Shown piece by piece: positions 42,365 through 54,405 of a stretch of DNA of 64,000 nt. The position numbers and the translations under genes were made by a program. Under the pieces are notes generated by a model. The model was not told the origin of the DNA. It did not search any database and worked only from the letters and a program-made list of their open reading frames with translations. Source of the DNA: Phycisphaerae bacterium (GTDB lineage Bacteria; Planctomycetota; Phycisphaerae; Phycisphaerales; UBA1924); contig BQMO01000023.1 of NCBI GenBank assembly GCA_022180725.1, positions 80,545-144,544 on the forward strand, in the 5' to 3' direction. The stretch's first letter is position 1; each line of letters begins with the position of its first letter.

Positions 42365-42931
42365 TCAACAGATAATGAACATGTATTCGGCGGCTTGTTC
42401 GGGATCGCACCCGCCGTCCTGGTACTGACGCATGAACGAATCAAGGTCGGCGTCGTCGATCACGCCGTCGCCGGTGAGGTCGAGCCAATCGACCATGGGG
42501 CCTTCGCGCGCGGCGAAGACGGCGAGGTAGAGCGCCACGTCGCCCTGGTCGATGACGTTATCGCGGTTGAAATCCGCCGGGCAGAAGTACTTGAGCCGCC
42601 ACGGATCGATGCCCACCGCCCCCGGGGGCAGCGACAGGATGTCGATCGGGGCGTTCAACGCCTCGGACGAGTGCGCGACGCACCCGAGAATGATCACGTT
42701 GTCGGTGGTCGCGTCCGTCGTGCTCGCGTGTCCCGTGCCTGGCAGCGCGGTCGTTGAACGAGATGAGTTACCTGGGTGCGAATCCGGCGCCGAGGGGGTC
42801 ACCCGGCTCGACAAGGCGGATGATTGAGTGTCGGATGCGGACGCCGAGAACGAGTCGGTGGAACTCCGCAGCAGCAGCCCCCCGGCCGCCGCCGCGACAA
42901 TCACCAGAACACCGATCGTGCGGACCTTCAT
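42365..42931 (-). CDS. Secreted dockerin-like protein
   Basis: A 188-residue protein with a signal or membrane helix (about residues 5-22), a Ser/Thr-rich linker, and a C-terminal pair of dockerin type I-like calcium loops: DFNRDNVIDQGDVALYLAVF and DLTGDGVIDDADLDSFMRQY. Such modules in planctomycetes are common in extracellular proteins, without a cellulosome. It ends with a cysteine. The start at 42931 fits the signal sequence; there is an alternative start 24 bases earlier. Probably linked to the TlpA-like gene that follows. Confidence 0.72.
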   Translation of the reverse strand: MKVRTIGVLVIVAAAAGGLLLRSSTDSFSASASDTQSSALSSRVTPSAPDSHPGNSSRSTTALPGTGHASTTDATTDNVIILGCVAHSSEALNAPIDILSLPPGAVGIDPWRLKYFCPADFNRDNVIDQGDVALYLAVFAAREGPMVDWLDLTGDGVIDDADLDSFMRQYQDGGCDPEQAAEYMFIIC

Positions 42932-43030
42932 GACGAATCTCCGTCGATGACCCATCGTACAGGAATCCCGGACGTATGGATCGTCGAATCGGCGAGATTC
43001 GGTTGAAGTTAGGCGAGAAAGGCAGCGGAT

Positions 43031-44449
43031 TCAGACATTCCGCAGTTTGTTGAGGCCGTTGAGGGCGGCGACCTTGTAGCACTCGGCGAGGGTGGGCCAG
43101 TTGAAGACGGCATTGACGAAGTAGTCGACGGTGGCGTTGAAGGCCATGGCGGCCTGCCCGATGTGGATGAGTTCGGTGGCCCCGGTGCCGATGACGTGCA
43201 CGCCCAGGATCGTGCGCGACTCCTGGTGGATGAGGAGTTTCAGCATGCCGATCTCGTCGCCGAGGAGTTGCCCGCGGGCGATTTCCTTGTACTGCGCCAC
43301 CCCGGCCTCGTAGGGGACGCCCTCCTTGGTGAGTTGCTCCTCGGTCCATCCGACCATCGAGATTTCGGGGATGGCGTAGATGCCGTAGGGGAGGAGTTTC
43401 CCGTAACTCTCGCAGGCCTGTCCGAACATGTTGCAGGCGGCCATGCGGCCCTGGTCCATGCTCGTGCTGGCGAGGGCGGGGAACCCGATGACGTCGCCCG
43501 CGGCGTAGATGTGCGGCACGTCGGTCTGGTACCGCTCGTTGACCTTGATGCGCCCGCGATCGTCGGCCTTCAGGCCCGCGGCGGCGAGGTTCAGCGATTC
43601 GGTGGCGCCCTGACGCCCGATGGCGTAGAGCAGACAATCCGCCCGGAGCGTCTTGCCGCTCTCGAGCACCGCCTCGACCATGATGTTGTTCGTGGTCTTG
43701 GCCCCCGGGGGTGGCTCGACCTTGCGGATGGTGACGACCTTCTCGCCCATGCGGAGGGTGACCCCGGCCTGGCGGAGGTGGTACTGGAGGGCCTCGGTAA
43801 TCTCGGCGTCGATGAAGTCGAGCAGGCGCGTTCGGCCTTCGATGAGGGTGACCTTCACGCCCAGGGCCGCGAGCATCGAAGCGTATTCCGTGCCGATGAC
43901 GCCCCCGCCGACGACAATGATCGAGGCGGGCGGCTCCTTCAGACGTAGGAGTTCGTCGCTGGTGATGATGTCGGTGTCGTCGAAGTCAATGTTCGTGGGG
44001 CGGGCCGGGGACGTGCCGACGGCGATGCAGACTTTCTCGGCGCGGACGTCCTCCCGGGCGTGCTCCCCGAGAATGTCGATGACGTGCTCGTCCCGGAACG
44101 AGGCCACCCCCGTGCGCAGGTCGATGCTGTTGCTGCCCAGGTGCCCGCGGATGAGGCCGATCTCGTCCTTGATGATGCCCTGGCAGGCGGCGAAGAGGTC
44201 GCGGAGGCTCACATGCCGTTTGGCGGCGGCGAAATCGGCGAAGCGGGGCATGAAGGGGCTTTTGCCGGTGGCGGCAAGGATGGCCTCGCGCAGGGCCTTG
44301 CTGGGGATGGTGCCGGTGTTGATGGCCGCCCCGCCCACGACTTCGCATCGCTCGACGACGCAGACGGACTTGCCGAGTTTGGCCGCCTGGATGGCGCACT
44401 TCTGACCCGCGGGGCCGGAACCGATCACAACAAGGTCGTAGGTGCGCAT
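43031..44449 (-). CDS. sthA: Soluble pyridine nucleotide transhydrogenase SthA
   Basis: FAD flavoprotein transferring hydride between NADPH and NAD. The 472-residue protein has the FAD-binding IGSGPAGQKCAIQAAKLGK at residues 9-27, a second nucleotide-binding IIVVGGGVIGTEYASMLAALG, and the AAGDVIGFPALAS strand. In lipoamide dehydrogenases and glutathione reductases the redox-active pair sits in GGTCLNVGCIP; here the sequence is GGAAINTGTIPSK, without the cysteines, which marks SthA. Glycine riboswitch or other upstream signal was not seen. Confidence 0.93.
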   Translation of the reverse strand: MRTYDLVVIGSGPAGQKCAIQAAKLGKSVCVVERCEVVGGAAINTGTIPSKALREAILAATGKSPFMPRFADFAAAKRHVSLRDLFAACQGIIKDEIGLIRGHLGSNSIDLRTGVASFRDEHVIDILGEHAREDVRAEKVCIAVGTSPARPTNIDFDDTDIITSDELLRLKEPPASIIVVGGGVIGTEYASMLAALGVKVTLIEGRTRLLDFIDAEITEALQYHLRQAGVTLRMGEKVVTIRKVEPPPGAKTTNNIMVEAVLESGKTLRADCLLYAIGRQGATESLNLAAAGLKADDRGRIKVNERYQTDVPHIYAAGDVIGFPALASTSMDQGRMAACNMFGQACESYGKLLPYGIYAIPEISMVGWTEEQLTKEGVPYEAGVAQYKEIARGQLLGDEIGMLKLLIHQESRTILGVHVIGTGATELIHIGQAAMAFNATVDYFVNAVFNWPTLAECYKVAALNGLNKLRNV

Positions 44450-44494
44450 AGGGAGCGATCAGCATACCCGAAGCGTGGCGAGGGCGTTGCGGAC

Positions 44495-44525
44495 CAACAA
44501 AAATCCCGCCCGGCGGCGGGCGGGG
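44495..44525 (-). terminator. Intrinsic terminator of the zinc-ribbon gene
   Basis: On the minus strand CCCGCCC and GGGCGGG form a stem around a 6-base loop, followed by a T-rich tail (ATTTTTGTTG). It lies 28 bases after the stop of the gene at 44553-44978. Confidence 0.8.
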
Positions 44526-44552
44526 TGGCTTGGTTTATGGAGAACGACAGGG

Positions 44553-44978
44553 TTACTCCGAGATTTCGCCGGGCTGAACTTCGTCGCTGTCTCGGAGATG
44601 CTTTTGGTAGATGTCGATGGCCTCGTACCACGTAATGTCGCCATGCTCTTTCATGATGCGATTGATCTCGCCGGAGTTTCGACCCAAGCCTGCCTCGGCG
44701 GCGGCCAGGTCGAAGATGTCGCCTGGTTGCCCATCACGCCGTTCCCAGCGGTACCCGCACTCGCGGCACTCGCGGTTGGGGAAATCGTCGCCTGTCACGC
44801 ACCCGCCAAACTTGATGAAGCCGATGCGTTCCGCGGCGAGCACGGCGAGCATCTCATGATGCGGGTTGGGCATGTCCGATGCACCAAAGCACGGATGGCC
44901 GTATTGGATCTTCACGGTGAGGTGACTCTTGCATTTCGGGCAGATTTTTCGGTCGGCGACGATCTCTTCGAAGGTCAT
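44553..44978 (-). CDS. Hypothetical zinc-ribbon protein
   Basis: No known name. The 141-residue soluble protein has two CXXC pairs, CPKC at about residues 13-16 and CREC in NRECRECGYRW near residue 70, that could form a zinc ribbon. Between them is the stretch MPNPHHEMLAVLAAERIGFIKFGG. A helical C-terminus contains NRIMKEHGDITWYEAIDIYQKHL. A strong Shine-Dalgarno (AAGGAGT) fixes the start at 44978, and an intrinsic terminator follows, so it is a single-gene unit. A nucleic-acid or metal role is only a guess from the ribbon. Confidence 0.7.
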   Translation of the reverse strand: MTFEEIVADRKICPKCKSHLTVKIQYGHPCFGASDMPNPHHEMLAVLAAERIGFIKFGGCVTGDDFPNRECRECGYRWERRDGQPGDIFDLAAAEAGLGRNSGEINRIMKEHGDITWYEAIDIYQKHLRDSDEVQPGEISE

Positions 44979-45220
44979 GGGACTCCTTGTCAAAGCGCCC
45001 GGAAACAGGCCCGCGGCACACGCCGCGCGCGAGGGGCCATGGACCCTAGAAGGGGCTCTCAAAAAGGCAAGCAGGCCGATGCAAGTTCATCGGCACTAGG
45101 TTGGCAAGAGCCAACTTGGCTCGAGGGCAAAGAGGACGGTGTGCACACGCTGGGCGTCGGCGGGGCAGCCGAGGCCGTGGTCGGGAGTCGGGAGGTCGTG
45201 TCTTCTACAATCCGCCCCTT

Positions 45221-48112
<2,892 letters not shown>

Positions 48113-48132
48113 ACCTCCCTATCCTCCCGCCC

Positions 48133-48702
48133 ATGGCCAGCCACGCCGTTCACGGGTCCGATCCGGCGATGCCCTACCGCATCGCGTGCCTGTGCGACCT
48201 GCGCGACGCGCAGGGGCGGGTGCTCCTGCTTCACCGCCGCAAGAACCCGAACAAGGACATGTACTCGCCCATCGGGGGGAAACTCGACGTCGTGTCGGGC
48301 GAATCGCCGGCCCAGTGCGCCCGGCGGGAGATTCTCGAAGAAGCGGGGATCGACGTGCCGCTGTCGCGGCTGCACCTGATCGGGCTGGTGAGCGAGACGG
48401 CGTACGAGGGGCACGGGCACTGGCTGATGTTCGTGTATCGCGTGCTCGGGCCGGTCTGGGTCGAGCCGCGCGAGATGAACGAGGGGCGTCTGGATTGGCA
48501 CCCGCTGGGGGCGTTGGCGACGTTGCCCGTGCCGGAATCAGACCGCGACGTGCTCTGGCCGCTGATTGAACGGGCGGACGGGAAGGGGACGATCGGGCAC
48601 GAGGTGGGCGGCCGTCGCCCGGGCTTTTTCGCGGTGCACATTGACTGCACGGGCGGGCGGATGACCTGGGCCGTGGAGGAAGAAACCCCGCCGACGCCGT
48701 AG
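48133..48702 (+). CDS. Nudix hydrolase
   Basis: A 189-residue nucleoside-diphosphate-X hydrolase. The Nudix box GGKLDVVSGESPAQCARREILEEAG fits GX5EX7REXXEEXG; the catalytic Glu pair is in REILEEAG. Neighbouring residues (LLHRRKNPNKDMYSPIGGK) resemble the MutT/8-oxo-dGTPase and RppH-like groups, but the substrate is not clear. It follows alaS after 20 bases and precedes the NfeD gene by 50. Confidence 0.85.
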   Translation: MASHAVHGSDPAMPYRIACLCDLRDAQGRVLLLHRRKNPNKDMYSPIGGKLDVVSGESPAQCARREILEEAGIDVPLSRLHLIGLVSETAYEGHGHWLMFVYRVLGPVWVEPREMNEGRLDWHPLGALATLPVPESDRDVLWPLIERADGKGTIGHEVGGRRPGFFAVHIDCTGGRMTWAVEEETPPTP

Positions 48703-48751
48703 TTCCGGCGTCACCTGAAACGTGGCAAGGCTCACACCGCAATAATGCGGC

Positions 48752-50557
48752 ATGAAGGAACCCCGCGCCGCATGGCGGATCGTGGCATGGTGCGTGCTGG
48801 CGCTGATCGCGTCGGCGTCGCTATGGCGCCCCGCCGCGGCACAGGCGCCCGCGTCGGGCGTGGCCATTCCCAAGGACCGCCAGGCGACCAACGTCGCCGT
48901 CATCACGATCCACGGGGAGATTGACAGCGAAGGGGTGATGGCGCGGAGCGTGCAGCGGCGTATCGCGCTGGCCGAGCGGGCGGGCGCCAACGCCCTCGTG
49001 TTCGATATCAACACCCCGGGCGGGTCGGTCGACGCGGTGCTGAAGATCTGCACCGCGATCAAACGGTCGACCATCGGAAACACCATCGCGTGGATCAACC
49101 CGGACGCGTACTCGGGCGGCGCGATCATTGCGCTGGCGTGTCGGCGGATCGTGGTGAACGACCCGTCGAGTTTCGGGGACGCCAAGCCCATCGCCGGCGG
49201 CCCGCTGGGCCTGCCCGTGGGCGGGGTCGTACCGCCCGAGATGCTCAAGAAGATTCTGCCTCCGCTGCTGGCGGAAGTGGTTGATTCGGCCCGGCGGCAC
49301 AACCAGTTCTTCGGGACGTACGAGTGGGACGAGTACCTCGTGCAGGCGTTCGTGGCCGACGACGTGGAACTGTGGTTGGCGCGCCACCCCGGCACGGGCC
49401 TGCGCGTGTGCATCGACCGGTCCGAGTTCGAGATGCTGTTCCCGGGTCAGCCAACGGGAGGCCCGACGCGGGTGGTGGGCATCCCCGGGGCGGAACGGCA
49501 ACCCACCCCCCCCACCAACATCGCGCCGGGAACGGCCACGCCTGCCCCCGAAGGCTCAACGAAGATCGGGATGGTCGCGACGGACGTGGAGAGCCGGCAG
49601 GTGGTGAGCACCCAGCGGCCACGCTTCTCACGCGCCGACGCGGGCCATTGGGAACTGCTCGAGAAGGTCTGCGACGGGACTGCCCCCGTGACGCTGAAGG
49701 CAGCGGACATGATGGCCCTTGGGCTAGCCGCCAACGACGCACCGAGCGGCGCGACGGGGTTCACGCCCATCCGTTCGGACGCGGACCTCCTCGCGTACGT
49801 GCAGGGGACGAACCTGATCCGGCTGGATCAGTCGTGGTCCGAAGGGCTGGTGCTCGTGCTCACGCACTGGACGGTGCGGGCGTTACTCATCGTGGTGTTC
49901 CTGGTGGCGCTTTTCGTCGAGATGACGCACGCGGGCGCGATCGTGCCCGGGGCCATCGCCCTGGTGGCCCTGGCCGGGCTGATCGCCCCGCCGATGCTCA
50001 TCGGGATGGCGGGGTGGTGGGCGCTGGCGGCGATCCTGCTGGGCATCGTGCTGTTGATGTTGGAGGTGTTCGTGTTCCCCGGGTTCGGCGTGGCGGGCGT
50101 GCTGGGGCTGGTGCTGCTGTTCGTCGGGCTGGTGGGCACGTTCCTGCCGCGGGGCGAGGGGTTCTTCCCGGGCACGGGCGAGGGCGGCTCGTCGGCGTTG
50201 CACGGGGCGACGGTGGTGCTGTTGTCGATGTTCACCGCGGGGGTGGGGATGTTCTTCATCGCCAAGCACCTCAAGAGCCTGCCCGTGCTGGGGCGGCTGG
50301 TGCTGACGGACCCGGGAACGACCGAGGAGAGCGAGGGGTTCCTGACCGAGGCGATGGCGACGCCCGACACGGGCATCCCGGTGGGGGCCGAGGGGGTGGC
50401 GCTCACGCCGATGAGGCCCGCGGGCCGCGTGGAGATCGGGGAGCGCGTGGTGGACGCGGTGGCGGAGTTCGGGTTCATCGACGCGGGGGCGAAGGTGCGG
50501 GTGGTTCGGCGGGACGGATTCAGCATGGGCGTGGAGGAGATCCGCCGTCACGCGTGA
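48752..50557 (+). CDS. Long NfeD protein with ClpP-type serine protease domain
   Basis: Membrane-bound serine protease of the NfeD1b type, in which the protease acts on a stomatin or flotillin partner. The 601-residue protein has a signal peptide (residues ~10-31), a ClpP-like domain with nucleophile Ser121 in NPDAYSGGAI after the FDINTPGGSVDAV strand, several membrane helices (about residues 372-465 and 490-510) and a C-terminal OB-fold NfeD domain (PAGRVEIGERVVDAV, DAGAKVRVVRRDG). A catalytic Lys is not certain from inspection. It is followed by a short NfeD and FloA. Confidence 0.85.
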   Translation: MKEPRAAWRIVAWCVLALIASASLWRPAAAQAPASGVAIPKDRQATNVAVITIHGEIDSEGVMARSVQRRIALAERAGANALVFDINTPGGSVDAVLKICTAIKRSTIGNTIAWINPDAYSGGAIIALACRRIVVNDPSSFGDAKPIAGGPLGLPVGGVVPPEMLKKILPPLLAEVVDSARRHNQFFGTYEWDEYLVQAFVADDVELWLARHPGTGLRVCIDRSEFEMLFPGQPTGGPTRVVGIPGAERQPTPPTNIAPGTATPAPEGSTKIGMVATDVESRQVVSTQRPRFSRADAGHWELLEKVCDGTAPVTLKAADMMALGLAANDAPSGATGFTPIRSDADLLAYVQGTNLIRLDQSWSEGLVLVLTHWTVRALLIVVFLVALFVEMTHAGAIVPGAIALVALAGLIAPPMLIGMAGWWALAAILLGIVLLMLEVFVFPGFGVAGVLGLVLLFVGLVGTFLPRGEGFFPGTGEGGSSALHGATVVLLSMFTAGVGMFFIAKHLKSLPVLGRLVLTDPGTTEESEGFLTEAMATPDTGIPVGAEGVALTPMRPAGRVEIGERVVDAVAEFGFIDAGAKVRVVRRDGFSMGVEEIRRHA

Positions 50558-50587
50558 TCGGTGTTCGCACGGCGTACGCTTGGACGT

Positions 50588-51091
50588 ATGGAAGACCTGC
50601 TGATCTGGGGGCTGGGGCTGCTGCTGCTGGCGGCGGTGCTGCTGGTCATTGAGTTCTTCGTGCCGTCGGGGGGCGTGCTGGGGCTGACGGCGGCGGCGAC
50701 GGCCATCGCGGGCGTGGTGTGCATGTTCATGGTCAGCCCGATGTGGGGCGGGATCGGGACGCTCATCCTGCTGATCGCGGGGCCGTCGGCGATGTACTTC
50801 GGGCTGAAGTTCTGGCCGCACACGCCGGTGGGGAGACGGATCATCGGCGCGCCCAGCGAGGCGGAGCAGGAGGCTCGCGCCCAGGCCGAGGCGAAGGAGC
50901 GTGCGCGTCTGGCGTCGCTCATGGGGCGCGAGGGACTGGTGCTGACGGACCTGCGCCCCGTGGGGACGGTCGAGGTGGACGGCCAGCGGTATGACGCGTT
51001 GTCGGAGATGGGCTTTGTGCGCGCCGGGGCGCGCGTAAAAGTGATCGGGGTGGACGTGGTGCAGTTGAAGGTGCGCGAGGTGCGCGTGTAA
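50588..51091 (+). CDS. Short NfeD protein
   Basis: A 167-residue protein with three or four membrane helices (about residues 5-22, 30-48 and 53-70) and a C-terminal OB-fold NfeD domain ([31 protein letters not shown]). It has no protease domain. Short NfeD proteins of this form partner with flotillin-like FloA in B. subtilis and many other bacteria. The start at 50588 is the Met that matches the family. It lies 30 bases after the long NfeD gene and 74 bases before floA. Confidence 0.87.
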   Translation: MEDLLIWGLGLLLLAAVLLVIEFFVPSGGVLGLTAAATAIAGVVCMFMVSPMWGGIGTLILLIAGPSAMYFGLKFWPHTPVGRRIIGAPSEAEQEARAQAEAKERARLASLMGREGLVLTDLRPVGTVEVDGQRYDALSEMGFVRAGARVKVIGVDVVQLKVREVRV

Positions 51092-51165
51092 CGGCACCGC
51101 GGCGCGGCGGATCGCTATACTCCGCGTCCGGGCGGTTCGCCGCCCCCGACGCGAGGACCCAGGAC

Positions 51166-52200
51166 ATGCAAACGCTCTCGACCCTGACGCTGGCGGCGAC
51201 GATGGACGTGGTGTGGGTGGTGCTCGCGATCATCGCGGGCTTCATCGCGCTCATCATTTTCATCTTCCTGCTCCAGTTCTTCAACCTGTACATCCAGGCG
51301 TACACGAGCAACGCCAAGGTCGGCCTGCTCGACATGGTGGGCATGAAACTGCGCAAGGTGGACATTCGCACGGTGGTCATCAACCGCATCCGCGCCATCA
51401 AGGCGGGCATGGACATTCCCACCAACGCGCTGGAGACGCACTACCTCGCGGGCGGGCGGGTGAGCAACGTGGTGACGGCGCTGATCTCGGCCCGCAGCGC
51501 CAAGATCGACCTGCCGTGGTCCACCGCGACGGCGATCGACCTTGCCGGGCGCGACATCCTCGAAGCCGTGCACACCAGCGTGAACCCGAAGGTCATCGAC
51601 TGCCCCGCGGCCGTCGGCCCGCGCGGGACCATCGACGCGGTGGCGAAGGACGGCATCCAGTTGAAGGTGAAAGCCCGTGTGACGGTGCGTACGAACATTG
51701 CGCGGCTGGTGGGCGGGGCGACCGAAGAAACCATTATCGCGCGCGTGGGTCAGGGCATCGTCTCGACGATCGGCTCGGCCCACGACCACAAGGCCGTGCT
51801 CGAAAACCCCGACGACATCTCCAAGACCGTGATGAAGTCGGGGCTGGACGCGGGGACGGCGTTCGAGATTCTGTCGATCGACATCGCAGACGTGGACGTG
51901 GGCGAGAACATCGGCGCCCAACTCCAGGCGGCGCAGGCGCAGGCGGACAAGAGCCGATTCCAGGCCGAGGCCGAGAAGCGTCGCGCCATGGCCATGGCCC
52001 AGGAGCAGGAGAACAAAGCGAAGATCGAGGAGAACCGGGCGCTGGTCACGCTCGCCGAGGCCGAGGTGCCCAAGGCCATCGCCGAGGCGTTCCGCAGCGG
52101 GCGACTGGGCGTGATGGACTACTACCGGCTTCAGAACCTGCAAGCAGACACGGGGATGCGCGCGTCGATCGCGGGCGAGCCCGGCGGGCCGAAGGCCTAA
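51166..52200 (+). CDS. floA: Flotillin-like protein FloA
   Basis: SPFH-type scaffold that organises functional membrane microdomains. The 344-residue protein has one N-terminal membrane helix (about residues 15-36) followed by [65 protein letters not shown] and a coiled-coil C-terminus with [26 protein letters not shown]. Length and sequence match FloA/YqfA. With the NfeD genes it makes a three-gene membrane-organising operon. Its stop overlaps that of the opposing gene by 4 bases. Confidence 0.94.
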   Translation: MQTLSTLTLAATMDVVWVVLAIIAGFIALIIFIFLLQFFNLYIQAYTSNAKVGLLDMVGMKLRKVDIRTVVINRIRAIKAGMDIPTNALETHYLAGGRVSNVVTALISARSAKIDLPWSTATAIDLAGRDILEAVHTSVNPKVIDCPAAVGPRGTIDAVAKDGIQLKVKARVTVRTNIARLVGGATEETIIARVGQGIVSTIGSAHDHKAVLENPDDISKTVMKSGLDAGTAFEILSIDIADVDVGENIGAQLQAAQAQADKSRFQAEAEKRRAMAMAQEQENKAKIEENRALVTLAEAEVPKAIAEAFRSGRLGVMDYYRLQNLQADTGMRASIAGEPGGPKA

Positions 52201-52742
52201 CGATGCGCCACCGCGTCGAGAATCGCCCCTAGCCGCTGCTCGCGGTAGGCCGCGTCGGTCCACAACGAGGTGTATCGGCTGGACGGCCTCGCCGGCGTCT
52301 GCAGGCGCGGCGAGGAATCGACCTCGCGCGGCGCAGTCGGCGGGGCGGCTCGAAGGTCCGCGGCGAGCGGGTTGGGCTTTTCCACCCCGCGATCCTCGCG
52401 CGTGGGTGTGGGTTCCCCGATCATGAACACGGTGTCGTTGGGGATGAGGGCGACCGGCCCGCCCGCGGTGTCGACATAGGACGAGCGAGGGAAAATCGCC
52501 GTCACCGCCCCGGCCTTGCGCGCGTAGCGCTTCCCCCCCGGGCGGCCGAACAACCCGGGCGCGTCGTCCAACTCGTACACGCGCGAGAAGTCCGCGTCGA
52601 CTTCGAGCGAGAGGGGCGTCAGCGCCAGCGGACTGCCCAGGGGCGAGGCGTCGGCCGTGCCGGGCGCTACGGGGCGCCCGAGGCCGGGCTGGGCGGCGAG
52701 CATCACGATCCAGAGTGGTGCGAACATGCCGGACTCAATCAT
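52197..52742 (-). CDS. Hypothetical exported protein
   Basis: A 181-residue protein with no known domain. A short N-terminal hydrophobic stretch ([13 protein letters not shown]) looks like a signal peptide. The rest is Pro-, Ala- and Arg-rich with a C-terminal [26 protein letters not shown] Met at 52727 is an alternative start that puts the signal first. It follows the TonB-like gene by 21 bases on the same strand and probably shares its transcript. Confidence 0.5.
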   Translation of the reverse strand: MIESGMFAPLWIVMLAAQPGLGRPVAPGTADASPLGSPLALTPLSLEVDADFSRVYELDDAPGLFGRPGGKRYARKAGAVTAIFPRSSYVDTAGGPVALIPNDTVFMIGEPTPTREDRGVEKPNPLAADLRAAPPTAPREVDSSPRLQTPARPSSRYTSLWTDAAYREQRLGAILDAVAHR

Positions 52743-52763
52743 CGGACGGGGTACGTGGGTTCC

Positions 52764-53930
52764 CTACAGCACAATGCGGAAGGTCAGCGTCAGCCCCGCG
52801 TGCGGGTCGTGGGTGGGAATGGTGAGCAGGTCCTTTCCCTGCGCCGACCAGCGATACAGCGAATCGAGCAGGGGTTTATCGACGTCCTCGCTGCCGGTGG
52901 TCTGTCCGGGGACAAATGCGGCGTGTTTCACCTTTCCGTCGCGTCCGAAGGTGATCCGCACCAGCGGGCTGCGGGGCTTGTTGAGGATCAGGGCGCTCAC
53001 GCTGAACCGCGCGTACGACGTCTGGATGCGCAGGCCCGCGCGGGCCACGGGCTTGCCCGGTTTCACGGCGATGGGTTCGCTCGCCGACCTCGCCGCCGAT
53101 TCGTCCGGCGCGAGGATCCCCGCGGGAGCGTTAGTTCCTCCCGCGAGCGTCGTCGGGGGCGGGGGCGACTGCCCGGGCATTGCGGCCTTGCTGTCGGTCA
53201 CGCGAGCGGCCTCGCGTGCTTCAACCAGGGCTTGGGCTTCCTGCTCGGTCTGAGCGGGCGCCTCGGCGGGCACCGGGAGCGTGGCGTCTGGTCGGGGTGC
53301 TTCGGTCGGCGGGGTGGCCTCGCGGGCCTCGCGTGCTTCGTCCGCATCCGTTGCCTCATTCGACTGATCGCCAACCTCCACCGTTGAGTTCGGCGATGGC
53401 GTCTCCGCCGTCGAGGGCGGCGGAACTACCGGCTCGGGCTGCGGAGTCGCACGTGACTCCTCGGACGACGGTGCCTCGGGGGATACATCCACCACGGGGG
53501 CGGCTTCGGCCGGGGGCATCGGCGGCCCCGCCTCGGGCGAAAACCCGGCCTGATCGATCTCGAACTTCGGGGCCGCGTGTTCCGTCGCTTCGGCCTCGTT
53601 CACACCCTTCCATGTTTCGGTGATCGCCTTGGATTCATCGACGCCCGCGGTCACCTCACGCAGAGGCGTCGGCGGCGGCTCCGCCGGCGGGTCGGGCGGG
53701 CGCACCGAGACCGGCGTGGCCTCGGGCTTGGGTGGTTCAGGGTGTGGCAGCGGCGTTTCCGGCGATGCCAGCGTGAGCAAGGTCTGCGTCGGCGCGTCTG
53801 GCGGCAGCGTCAACACCCCCACGGTCACGCCGTCCGCGTACCGCAGCACCACCACGCCCGTGCCGACGTGGACGCCCACGCTCAGCAGGGCGGCGATGAC
53901 CACCGAGGCTCGTGGGGCGTGTTCGCTCAC
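52764..53930 (-). CDS. TonB-like periplasm-spanning protein
   Basis: A 388-residue protein with TonB layout: an N-terminal membrane anchor (about residues 9-30), a long Pro/Glu/Ala-rich periplasmic linker (residues ~45-280) and a C-terminal domain (LNKPRSPLVRITFGRDGKVKHAAFVPG, VDKPLLDSLYRWSAQG) resembling TonB C. No ExbB or ExbD is adjacent, so energising partners are unknown. It starts with GTG; a nearby ATG is out of frame. Sequence in the last domain is too divergent to call TonB with certainty. Confidence 0.6.
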   Translation of the reverse strand: MSEHAPRASVVIAALLSVGVHVGTGVVVLRYADGVTVGVLTLPPDAPTQTLLTLASPETPLPHPEPPKPEATPVSVRPPDPPAEPPPTPLREVTAGVDESKAITETWKGVNEAEATEHAAPKFEIDQAGFSPEAGPPMPPAEAAPVVDVSPEAPSSEESRATPQPEPVVPPPSTAETPSPNSTVEVGDQSNEATDADEAREAREATPPTEAPRPDATLPVPAEAPAQTEQEAQALVEAREAARVTDSKAAMPGQSPPPPTTLAGGTNAPAGILAPDESAARSASEPIAVKPGKPVARAGLRIQTSYARFSVSALILNKPRSPLVRITFGRDGKVKHAAFVPGQTTGSEDVDKPLLDSLYRWSAQGKDLLTIPTHDPHAGLTLTFRIVL

Positions 53931-54019
53931 AAAGAATCATACGGGCCGCCGTTCCGGCCCGTTCGCGCGGTCGTGGCGCCACGCGAGGTCGTGGTGCAAG
54001 CCCGGCAAGCCCGACACCA

Positions 54020-54340
54020 TTACCCGCGGCGCAGGTCCCTGGCCGCGTCGATGAGTGACCAGCCCCCGAACACCGCGCACAGAACCGTCACCAGCCCCCA
54101 GCCGACATTGAGGTACGACACGACACCAATCGCGAGAAACCCGACCGCCGATGCGAGCGACGAGAACCGCCGCGGCACGAAGGCCGACACAACGATCACG
54201 CCGACCACCGTCCATCGCAGCATCGGCTCGATGACGAGATATCCGGAAAAATGCAGCCCGGCGACGATGGCGAGGTAGATCCCCATACGCACGAGTTGCC
54301 CGGGCAGGGCGGCGAGGTAGGTTGAACGAGGCTCGGGCAT
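54020..54340 (-). CDS. Small membrane protein
   Basis: A 106-residue protein with hydrophobic helices at about residues 17-34, 40-55 and 62-90, ending in AARDLRRG. No known family. The ATG at 54340 has a good GGAGGGACC ribosome-binding site; an in-frame extension upstream has no membrane segment and is not needed. It lies 65 bases downstream of the EEP gene on the same strand. Confidence 0.6.
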   Translation of the reverse strand: MPEPRSTYLAALPGQLVRMGIYLAIVAGLHFSGYLVIEPMLRWTVVGVIVVSAFVPRRFSSLASAVGFLAIGVVSYLNVGWGLVTVLCAVFGGWSLIDAARDLRRG

Positions 54341-54405
54341 GGTCCCTCCACGGAGCGTGTCGCGCAGCATACCGCGAGCACGCGCGGCGTGTTGCGACGG
54401 CTCGT

